From positions 15,799,123 to 15,863,122 of the forward strand of contig CM069435.1 of the NCBI GenBank assembly GCA_035610365.1: a stretch of 64,000 nt of DNA, read 5' to 3'. Origin of the DNA: Aquatica leii (Eukaryota; Arthropoda; Insecta; Coleoptera; Lampyridae). The translations under genes and the position numbers were made by a program. The notes below the pieces were generated by a model. The model did not search any database. It had not been told where the DNA came from and saw only the letters and a list, made by a program, of their open reading frames with translations. Every line of letters begins with the position of its first letter. Within the stretch, counting starts at the first letter, position 1. Shown here in pieces: positions 34,319 through 43,817 of this stretch.

Positions 34319-36003
34319 AAAGTGATAATACCGTCACGAGACAATTGGACAAAAGAAACACAGATGAGGTCAAAAATTGCAACCGTACCGGTGTTGAAAT
34401 ATATGCGTCCGTTTTTTATGTTGAAGCTGCTAGTGTGTCAGGAACATTAGTGACTTAAAAGCATAGGACCAGAATGTAAAGAAAAACTTAACAGTCGACG
34501 CACTAGCTAAAAAACAGAACATATATCGAACCTGAACCCTTCTACGGAATCTCCTACGATACCGGAAAAGAAATAATAATAATAAATAATAATAGCAATG
34601 GAACATAACAAACCTTGGACAAACTTTGCACGTACGAGACACACGTAACTCACAGAACTAACAATGTGGTCTTAACAACAAATGAGACTGCAAAGTATCC
34701 ATTTATGTTGCGGAGGCTTGGAAGACAACGAGACTCCCCAGCATTTGCTGTCTGTTACAAGCTTTATGGTTTACGAACCTTGCACGGCCAAACTCACAAT
34801 AGTCGGTGAGAGGGTAGGTTCACAAAAAATATATATATAAAGATGTTTCAGGGCGCCAGAGCTTATCCCAAAGTCATACTTCTGTCCGCTCACAACAGAA
34901 TGGTGTAGAACTTGTAACAATTCGAAGATTCGTAATCCCTCTACTCAGCTGTTCGAGTAGCCCAAACTGGTTCGTAGGAAACAATAAGCACACAAAAAAA
35001 GAATTAACAACTTTAATCGCCCACAGTCTATCATTAACAGTTATCACAATGGTAGTTATACTAAGCAAAAGTCATTACACCCCACAGTTGGAGTTACTAA
35101 AGACTAGAAAAATTTACATTAAATATTTACGACGGTGTTAACGTTTGAATTCGGAATAGTCAATTTAGAGAATTATATAAACAAGAAAAGTTAAGATCTC
35201 GATGCCTACAACATCGGCAACCCACCACACACAATTATAGAGAATCAAAGTACATGTCTTTCAACTACATACAATATACGACATTTGTTTCACTGATTTT
35301 AAATACCCTATAGGTAGCTACGCGTTATACTTATTTACTAACGTTAAATTGTAATCCCACAGTTCGTGAGTAATTGTACGTGACCACGATATCTAAAGTA
35401 AATCAAATCACTCACCCGAATTCCAATATCCACTAGCCCAAAGAAAAACGTTTTTCTTCTTCAGTGGCCTGCAATAAAATATTAACCCGAATCGTGTCAC
35501 AACCCCCAACTCACAAAGATAGTTCGGCTAAAACAATTTTGTATTAAGTAATTCATTAAATATATCTCAAAAGTATATCGACTACTGTATGTAGTGAGAA
35601 TCAAAAATAGGTGGTTATTAATATGATTAACGTCGTGTCATCCACGTGTAGTATAATTGGCCCTGGACGGCTCCGGACGACCCCAATTGCGTGGCTTGGA
35701 AATCGCCTTACGTCAGCGCTCGAGTACGGCAACGTGATGCCTTATTTAGTAGTAGTTTACGATATTCATTTATCGAGGATGTAACAGGTGCGAAATGAAG
35801 GGACGCAAAATGGCTGTCAAAAGGAAGACGAATTACAAACGAATTTTTAGTAAAAGACGACTTTAGCTTACCCTGTAACGCTTCAAAGAAATTAGGTAAT
35901 TAACTAATTATAAATGGTTTTCCATTATTTTCCAGATGGTAACGGATATATATCAAAATTCAATAGTTACAGACCATTTTACATCATTCACGTGTGACGA
36001 CTT
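34319..36003 (+). pseudogene. Second LINE, 3' end: RNase H remnant, C-terminal domain and long 3' UTR
   Basis: Plus strand: VIIPSR near 34330 and VEIYASVFYVEAA near 34400 are RNase H pieces, with the middle deleted. NLTVDALAKKQN follows near 34490, EPEPFYGISY near 34535, and the C-terminal CCGGLEDNETPQHLL (34705) with a frameshift to CYKLYGLRTLHG. The remaining 1 kb is 3' UTR, homologous to 53640-54672. The same RNase H words occur on minus at 54690-55140. It is a 5'-truncated copy of the family found at 54680-57110. Confidence 0.7.
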
Positions 36004-36085
36004 TCTGCCAAATGACATCTAATGAGAAAAGGATCGTTAGAGGGCGTCAAAACCCGAATCTGATTTTCATGTCGAAAATACATAG

Positions 36086-36152
36086 GCGTACGTAAAGAAA
36101 ATTTCGTCCGTAACAACAAAGGCGTACGTAAAGAAAATTCGACCGTAACAAT
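36086..36152. repeat. Two-copy tandem duplication (~35 bp)
   Basis: GGCGTACGTAAAGAAAATT with CCGTAACAA occurs twice in direct orientation at about 36086 and 36121. Confidence 0.8.
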
Positions 36153-36579
36153 TTACACAGCAAAGTATACCAAAAGCCACGCACAACAATTTGAGCGGTC
36201 TGGGAATCGCAGTGCTCCGTTAGAAACCTAAGAACTTAAGTTCGACTGTTTTTCAAAATAAATTTTATGTCAAAGTATTGTTTCTAATAGACTAAATCGT
36301 GTTAAAGGTTAAACTGCCAAGATTTAGGAGTCATTTTATCTAATTGTATTGTAGACGCAATCTACGTTTATTGTATTTGTAATCAAATGGATCTCAGCGA
36401 GAAGAAATAAAATAACAACTCTAAGAAAGAGTGGGAATTTTGTGTCCATAACTTGGTAAGAAGATTCGTTTACTCAGAGGTAGTAAATGAGGAGGTATAC
36501 AAACAAGATGCAGGACGGTCAATATCGAATTATAGCAATAAAAGACCGATTTTCCAGTATCAAATCATAATGAAGGTCT

Positions 36580-36975
36580 CTATGTGTAACCTTTCGAACA
36601 ATATACCATTGAATCAGAAATTTTCAATTGCAATCTTATCGGCTACATCTTGTGTCACAACTGACAGTTTAACACCGACATCAACGTTTGTAGGTTGCGA
36701 CTTCACTAGAAGCTTCAATTTAATTTCCTGTTGAGCGGCATGTGCTATAGCTTATAGAAGTAAGTCTCGTTTGGCAACATGAACACCAGGAGATACACGA
36801 GATGGTAGAACACCATATTCTTCCATTTCTTCAGCAGTGGATAGACCCACTTTTTCAGCAGGATCATACTTGTTTCTACATAGCAAAACTCTCTATGAAC
36901 CGATTTGAGCCATTGTTAATCTTTTACTATGGATACCTTTTGCCTATTGAACACATGTGAGACATTAAGGACGTA
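36580..36975 (-). pseudogene. Unidentified coding-like segment (possible retrocopy)
   Basis: The minus strand reads NKYDPAEKVGLSTAEEMEEY, then GVLPSRVSPGVHVAKRDLLL, a stop, AIAHAAQQEIKLKLLV, SQPTNVDVGVKLSVVTQD and VADKIAIENF. Codon composition and amino-acid balance look like a real cytosolic protein, not transposon debris. I cannot name it. In-frame stops and the absence of introns suggest a decayed retrocopy or a single decayed exon. It lies between LINE sequence and paralog 2. Confidence 0.4.
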
Positions 36976-37322
36976 AGACTGAGAAACTTTGCGTATCCTC
37001 CACAAACACAGAAAGCTCTCCGGCATGAATTGCAAGTTGTTTGAAATACAATAACTCAAGAGGAAACCGACTAGGGGAGGAAATATGAAGCCAATAGGAA
37101 AGAACTAACACATTGTGTTTATCTTTGTTTTCTTTAAAATTTTAATCATTTACTACTTCTGAGTAGCTAAACCTTCCTGCAAAGTTTGGTTACAAAATTC
37201 ACACCCCTTCTTGGTGTTGCAATTTCAATGTCACAGGTTGCGTGTTTTGTGTTTCTATTCTCATAATGTCTGAGTGTGCAATTAAAACTAGAACAAACTA
37301 CAAAATAATTACAATTAGTAAT

Positions 37323-38680
37323 TTAATCGATTAATAAATCAAAAGCAACGACGCTGTTATCTAAATCTTGCTTAGTTTTAAATTTTGCCCAAATCTTACA
37401 TTCCACATTAATGATAATGTTGCCTAAAAAACGACATTTTAAAAAATATTCAATTTTTGGTAATTAACGCACGCATAGGTTTTTCAAAGTAGACTGCGAC
37501 AACGTCTTTAGTAAATGTGGTTGGCGCTGAATATGGCAAAATACCAATAAAAATATTACGGAAAAACTGAATTGGTCCAATATTTTCTATATCAAGTGGA
37601 TATGCTCCATAGCACGTTATGTACGCAAGCTAAAACAAAACGGTTTTAAAATGTTTTTGGAACGCCATCCTGTGGTAAAAATACCACGTATGATAATATA
37701 AAAATCTATAAATTAGTACGAAAGGTAGAAAAGTTGTCATTGGATTTAATGACAGCGAAAGTCAATGATCTATTGACAAGTGACGCTGTCAAAATCCCAA
37801 CTATAAAATAGGTTAGGAACAATGTCAGTATAATTGTGAAAAACAACATCGGAACTAGCGGACAGCTGTTTCGTTTTTTGGGAACTCGTCAGCGCTAGGA
37901 TACACCGATGTGTTTCCACAACCATACTGACAGACAACCGTACCCTTTTATGTCGTCTAGACGTTATCAACATATTTACGGTTGTCTGTCAGGATGGTTG
38001 TGGAAACACATCGGTGTATCCTAGCGCTGACGAGTTCCAAAAAAACGAAAATTTTATAGTAGGGATTTTGACAGCGCCACTTATCAATAGATCATTGACT
38101 TTTGCTGTCATTAATTAAATTCAATGACAACTTTTCTACCTTCCGTACTAAGTTTTCTATAAAAAGTTTTTGTCTAAAGAAAACTATAAGAAAATACAAA
38201 CATTATGAGTTTCTCTAATTCGACGAGGTTCTAAGCTCTTAATGTAATTACGCAAATGGCCTGGAGCATCCGCTGGGAGAGTTGTAGAATTATAGCTCTC
38301 GGGTGTTTCTTGGAGTTTCTGAAAGGAATATTTGGCATCACGAAATTAAAATATTACGAAACGACACACTTCAGGAAAGCTAAGAAACACGCATGGTCCG
38401 GTGTATGCCAAAGAAAAACCATAAGAGTTTGATGACGTGCATAACGCCCAATCACTTTTACGGTCCTGTTGATTTAACATTAAAGCATCTAACTCATTCA
38501 CGTAATCGGCGTAAGTATTTGGATTATCCGACTTATACCATATTAAATTCTGCCTAGTAGTGGGAAAAATTTTTATACCTAAAAAGTTAAAAAACAAATA
38601 ACATGTTTAAATTAGAAAAAGTTACCTTTAGAAAAACTCACTAATAATACAAGTATAATACTTAATTTTAAAGTTAACAT
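37323..38680 (-). CDS. Secreted Na+/K+-ATPase beta-subunit-like protein, paralog 2 (5 exons)
   Basis: Exons on minus: 38680-38626, 38578-38370, 38318-38202, 37629-37473, 37423-37323. They total 639 bp, giving 212 residues. The start MLTLKLSIILVLLVSFSK is signal-peptide-like. The ectodomain then shows LIWYKSDNP, DWALC...GPCVFL (16-residue Cys spacing), NSTTLP, ITCYG, DIENIGPIQFF, VVAVYFEKPMR, VECKIWAKF. Four cysteines, as in paralog 1. All introns are GT-AG. The intron that splits exons 2 and 3 of paralog 1 is missing here. Intron 3 is enlarged to 572 bp by a foldback element. By eye about two thirds of residues agree with paralog 1. Both being open argues for a used protein; function unknown. 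Confidence 0.88.
37716..38148. mobile_element. 433-bp foldback MITE in intron 3 of paralog 2
   Basis: The left end GTACGAAAGGTAGAAAAGTT and the right end AACTTTTCTACCTTCCGTAC are inverted repeats flanked by TA on both sides (37714-37715 and 38149-38150). Arms of about 170-220 bp pair almost throughout, including ACTCGTCAGCGCTAGGATAC with its complement, leaving a loop of about 35 bp. A TA TSD suits a Tc1/mariner-type MITE. Confidence 0.85.
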
Positions 38681-38870
38681 TTTAAAAAATAATGTGTTAT
38701 AGTTTTTAGTGTAGCTCTACAATGACTAAATTAAAATATATTATCAACGTTTAAAAACAAGTGATAACCTATTATCAACTATTGACAACACTACTAATTT
38801 GTCTTAACTGAAATTATCATTTTCATTAAATAGATCAATCGCAGTTTTAAATAATTTACAAAACCAGACA
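38681..38870 (-). promoter_or_regulatory. Conserved upstream region of paralog 2
   Basis: TATTATCAACTATTGACA (38771-38788) and the adjacent GTGATAA match the upstream sequence of paralog 1, together with a nearby ACAATGA-TAAATT segment. Conservation beyond the coding region shows that the duplication included regulatory DNA. Confidence 0.45.
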
Positions 38871-40716
38871 ACTGAAGAACTAACAATTAAATTTTCTAAT
38901 TATTTTGGATAATAAATTTTTTTTTTTAATACGAAACGTAACGTTTTGATGCGATAATGAAAGTTATACGTCGTTAACGTTACAAAAAAGATAATATCGG
39001 TGGGGCGCTGAATAAGGACACGACGTTTGATAACTTCTAGGTTGTCTCAAGCTTTATAAATTTTTCTGGTTTAAATAAAAATATTTAAAAAATATACTTT
39101 AAGGCATCGCAAAAATAAGCATCGCTTAAAAATGTCATTTTAAACATTTATTATAAAACAAAACGTTAAACTATAAATGCCTAGACTCTGGACGACTTCT
39201 GAACATAGACGTCAAAGCCAACGTCAATTTAGCGCGCGGTAGAGGTGACCGTCTAAACAGTTGCAAAAAAAATGTTAGTCATTGGGTTATGTAATAATAC
39301 GCGATACCCACAACACGTAAAAGATTGCTTAAATCATGAACTTCAGAAAAATTTCGAAATAGAGTTTAATTCACTTAATGTTTTAGCAGTTTAATATATA
39401 ACAGTACGGTAAAACTGGTAAAGACTGTGTAACCGTCGTTTAAAGTTGTTTGATTATTTTCGTGAAAGACCCGGTGTTTAAATTGACGTTGTTCATTTCA
39501 TGTATTTTGGATTCGTTTTATGGGTTTCAGATTGATTTTAAGAAATTATTTTACGTTTTTAAATTCAACTTTATAATTCAAAGTTGTGGATAAAATTTTG
39601 TATTAATTTATTTCAAAATTAGTACGCGGTTGAATCATCCGTAATCTGTGTTGACTTGACATTTTCTTTGTTCGATCAAAATTCCAGTGGTAATTTATGT
39701 TTCCCTTCCGAGATATAATTGTAATTAAAGATATTTTAGTAGTTTGTTTATTTTAAGTTTGTTTAAAAGTTCTTTGTTTTAAGTACATTCTCGGTGCAGT
39801 CGTGCTTAGTTTCTTTGTGTTAGTTCGATTAAATTACATGGGAATGAAGTCATTCTTTTAATTTATTATACAGTTTTATGATCCAAGTCTCAACAACTAA
39901 TCTTAATGACAGTATGAAATATGATATTTTGTCAATTTGACAGTTTACACAGAATCAAGGGCCGTTGCTCAACACTACTTTTGTGACTTTATTTAATCTG
40001 TTTGCACCTTTTTTGCACTTCTTGGTGGTACGGTTTTCTTTCATGGAGTTTCAAACACAGCCATTGTGGAAATTGTAGTCGATTGAGTTGACATATATAA
40101 GTGATTTAGATTTGTTAAATTTGCCTTTTGCTTTAGGTGAAGAATTACCGCGGAAGTCATTAAAAATGGAACAGTGAATAGTTTGATCAAGTAGAAAAAC
40201 AATTACGGTTTATTGAATTTCACTGGTTACTGGTTTGATTTTGTATTAACGTATCGTGAGTTTGTACCTAAGTTTGTGTTTCGCATTCTCATTTTTCGCC
40301 TTGGTGGCGGATCATTGAGATATCTTCTGACGGTAAGTTGTTCATATGCTTGTGGTACCCTATCGAGGTCGACGTCAACTGGCCTAAGCGAACCAGAAGC
40401 TCGCCTACGCACAAACAATCAAGGCATTTATTGATTACCGATTAAGTTATTTATTCGCGAGTTCGGTGACTGAAAAGCTTTGAAATTATTGATTAGAGTT
40501 CTCTGATAGTTATTGAATATTTTGATGATTCAAAGCCTTTATGGTGTTCATGTGTGCTAATTTTAATTTTTTTTTAATTATTATTATTAAACAACAAAAG
40601 TAAAAGACGTAATGTAACCAACATCTTAAGTGTTTTATCGACATTAAGTAAAAGCAAGAAATAAAGATTTTATATTTGCGTACCATAGTTTTAAGACTGT
40701 CAAGTTTGCTTTATAC
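38871..40716. other. AT-rich region; one unexplained open frame near 40227-40418
   Basis: Mostly low-complexity AT-rich sequence. At 40227-40434 the composition is more balanced. Both strands are open: minus reads RASGSLRPVDVDLDRVPQAY, and a plus-strand GTAAGT lies at 40333. This may be an exon or a transposon fragment. I do not recognise it. Confidence 0.3.
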
Positions 40717-41189
40717 TGAAACGTTCAAGAAATTACTTGCAAATGCAAGAGCCTTCTAGAAGGCTGTTATCTATTTTCTAGAAGTTATAGCGAAAAGTGA
40801 GGAACGATCGAGAAGGATTTCCGTATGTCTATATATAGCTACGAGACAGATCGTAGGTCAGTTATTGCTGGAATGCGAATACAACAGTGTCGAGAAGATT
40901 AGCAAGTGAAGATAAATAAGTGATTAGCACGTGCGAAGTTTTAAATAAATAACAGTGTACACCGAATCGAGTGAACGTGACTTATAGTGTAAACAAGTTA
41001 GTGGCTTTATCTTATCGTCGCGTAAGTGATAGCATATTATTGTTTTATATAAATTTCTGTAAGTTTTTATCCTTAGATATTTAAATTTAATTAGTTCGGT
41101 TAATTTAAAAGTATACATATTTCTAGAATAAGTAAACATAATTTTTAATCGTTTAAATAAATTAGTTTTTAATAAATAAATACGTAACA
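40717..41189 (+). mobile_element. Candidate solo LTR (473 bp) with ATAC TSD
   Basis: It starts TGAAAC, ends GTAACA, and is flanked by ATAC on both sides (40713-40716 and 41190-41193). Inside are two TTCTAGAA heat-shock elements, a TATA box, an initiator and AATAAA signals near 41170, the expected order of an LTR. No internal retroelement sequence adjoins it. An alternative is a truncated heat-shock gene promoter with a GTAAGT donor at 41022. Confidence 0.5.
40751..40862 (+). promoter_or_regulatory. Heat-shock-type core promoter
   Basis: GCCTTCTAGAAGGC (40751-40764) and TTTTCTAGAAGTT (about 40774-40786) contain TTCnnGAA heat-shock-factor sites. CGAGAAGGATTTCC follows. TATATATA is at 40830-40837. 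A TCAGT initiator places the start near A40860, 30 bp from the TATA box. Spacing and composition are those of an inducible pol II promoter. Confidence 0.6.
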
Positions 41190-41734
41190 ATACAATTACG
41201 GAATTTATTGGATTTTATTAAGAATTTTATTTCTTTCATGCGTACACGGCCGTGTGTTATTTTGTTTCTCTTATAAAAATTGATAAAATTAAAGTAAAAC
41301 GCAAGCTACGACATTGTCAAAAACCGGTTCAAAACGTTCATAATTTACTAATAAGTTGTGTACAGGTTTTATTAATGCTGACATACCTGTATCAAAATTT
41401 AAAAAACTGATGTGGTCACCACACGACTTTCTTATAAGCAATGACTAAGAAAGGTTATGTTGTCATAAAACCATTTTGAAGTGATACGTACACGTTTGTA
41501 TTGATTTCCTAGCATGTTATAATTTTTTTTAAATTTTTCTCCTCGATTTCATTAAGATCATATCGACTAACCCTTTTATCTGTGGGTTTCGATATTACTT
41601 ACCCTTTTAGTAAATCAGTAAAAAAAATCGTCGCAGGCAGGATTCGGAACTATATTATATTTGTTAATTCATTTTAAATTACAAATTAAATATTTGATAA
41701 ACTGTTAATGTTAGATTTTTTTTGTTGAATAAAT

Positions 41735-42215
41735 TGTTAGGAAGAATTATCTCTATAAGAAACTATAAGAATAATTCGAATAATTTACATACGTACAAAA
41801 TTATATAAAAAAAACTGTCAAAAATGGCGAATACACCTACTTTTTTTATTAAATCCATCTTTTGACAAAGCAGATAGAATATAAAAAGCCAGCTCCATAC
41901 CAAAGTTACTAGGACTTTGGTTCGAGAGTTATCGTGGGTACATTCAAAGATAATTTAAATAAGATGCAGCACTCCGTATATAAGCCAGTCAAATGAATAT
42001 AGAGAAAAATTGTTATTTTTTAACGCATCTTATCTTATAACATTTTTTTTATAACATTAACAGTTTATTAGATATTTGATTTATAATTTAAAGTGAATTC
42101 CATATATTATCCTAAGTTCGAATTCTGCACACGACAATTTAAAAAAAAAACATATCTTGAAGGGAAAGCAAGATACGTTAAAAAATAACAAATTTTCTCT
42201 ATTTTTATTTGTTTA
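41735..42215. repeat. Repeat family shared, in rearranged form, with 57110-57660
   Basis: Three blocks lie here in order: AGAATTATCTCTATAAGAAAC (about 41750), GTTATCGTGGGTACATTCAA (about 41930) and CAGTTTATTAGATATTTGAT (about 42060). The first two recur inverted, and the third direct, at 57110-57660. Confidence 0.6.
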
Positions 42216-42454
42216 TATCGTGTGTCCCGGAAGTTTTGAAGCATACAGATTAACATAAGAAATTTGAAAATTTTGGTTTATATGTCCCCAAAGTGTTTTT
42301 AAAATATTTCCAGTATCAGAACATATGACAATGTGTACCAGAGAACGTTTTGTGTAATAATTTTCAAAATTTAATAACAAATATCAAAAATATTTTCAAA
42401 AATGTATCGCGTGATAAAAAGCTTAGTTAAAAAAAACGAATGGAAAGAACATTT

Positions 42455-42535
42455 GAATAGGTGTAGTGACATCGATCGCACGACTGCGGTAATATCGCCC
42501 CGACGTACGAAGGTTCAAATCCCATTGCGGTTTAT
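42455..42535 (+). repeat. Possible tRNA-derived SINE head
   Basis: GGTGTAGTGACATCGATCGC followed about 50 bp later by GAAGGTTCAAATCCC (B-box-like) resembles a degenerate tRNA-like pol III promoter. The cloverleaf is poor and there is no obvious tail, so it is not a functional tRNA gene. Confidence 0.35.
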
Positions 42536-42539
42536 GATT

Positions 42540-43147
42540 TTTTTAAATTATATTATTATTTTAAATTAAAGACGATTCATTTTTATCAGTAAAAAGACGT
42601 AATTAAACGTGTTAATTGTTTTTATTATTGTCATATTGGATTTATTATTCCTTCATCATTCCTTATAGGAAAATCGTATGGTGACCTCACCAGTTTTTTT
42701 ACAGTAAAAGTTGCAATACAATACAGTGCTGATACATACTTATGGTCTAAAGAAGACCGTCTGACGCTTCCATCTTTATAGCCATTTAGTTATTATTAAT
42801 AAATAACATTGTTGCCTCTAACCCACGTTTATCAGCTATTTCTCGTGCTCCGTGTCCTTCCTTTCAAATATTTTTTGTATGGAATCAATAAAAAAATGCA
42901 CAGTTGAAACAAACGTAAGATTTGACGTGACATCAACAAAAATCAGCCATATTATCCAAATATTATGAATTCCATTTTATACATTTGTAATCTGCAAAAT
43001 GCAAAATATTGGGCAAAAATTGCATAGTTTTATTTATGTTTAAACAAAATGTATGCTATTTTATAGCCCAAATTTTGCCTCTTAATATTCCAAAATTTTC
43101 TTGCTGAAGCTTGTGTCTTTGGTCTCTTCAGAAATTTTTTTATGCGA
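42540..43147. other. AT-rich region without recognised features
   Basis: No gene, RNA or defined repeat is seen. Confidence 0.4.
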
Positions 43148-43376
43148 GGCCATGTATAACTTGACAAGTATCTCGTGTTCTGTGTGTGGTGACAAACTTA
43201 GAAAGTTAAGAGAATCCACTCTACAAAATGTTTGGAATTCTACACAAAGGTGTTTAATGAAATTTCAACTTGTTCTTTATTTAAAATTACTGCTTTCCAA
43301 CTGTAATATTTATTGTTTTGTGGTCAAATGCATTTTCGATCCGCAATTAAATTCCACCGGGACACGCGATATTGTG
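43148..43376. mobile_element. Degenerate MITE of the ACTTGACAAGTATCTC family
   Basis: The left end AACTTGACAAGTATCTCGTG is well kept; the right end CCGGGACACGCGATATTGTG is decayed. Adjacent sequence (43400-43480) resembles the part that follows the MITE in the tandem array at 47.9-51.4 kb. Confidence 0.55.
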
Positions 43377-43509
43377 TAGAAAATTCAGTGATGTTAATTA
43401 TAAAGATTTTTTTTTGATAAGGTCTAAATCGACTACACAAAATTTTTATAGTTCTTTACAAAGGCGTTGGTTTGGCAGATAAATTGTCAGAAAATTTCTT
43501 CAATTACTG

Positions 43510-43600
43510 GCTTTGTGACGACGGTGGTGAACCTATCTAGTTTAACTCTTACTTCAGAACAGGAATCCGTGCTATTTAAGGACGAGGAGGAGAAGGATGT
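43510..43600 (+). pseudogene. Tiny PLE fragment
   Basis: TTVVNLSSLTLTSEQESVLF matches the N-terminal region of PLE copy A (TVVNLSSLVLTSEQESVLS). A stop follows downstream. Confidence 0.75.
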
Positions 43601-43817
43601 GGACCCAAGAGAAAAGAATACGATGTTACAATAGACGGGGATGAGGCCAGTTGGTCAAGATGTCAAGAAAATGTTATTTAACTAAAAATACTCAATTAAA
43701 ATATTCTAAAATAAGTCACATGCAGTTAAATAACTAAATAAATACTCTACTTCGCCGTAGCTAACTGTGAAATAAAATCATAATGCCATCCAAAAATAAA
43801 CTAAATTATATTCTGAT

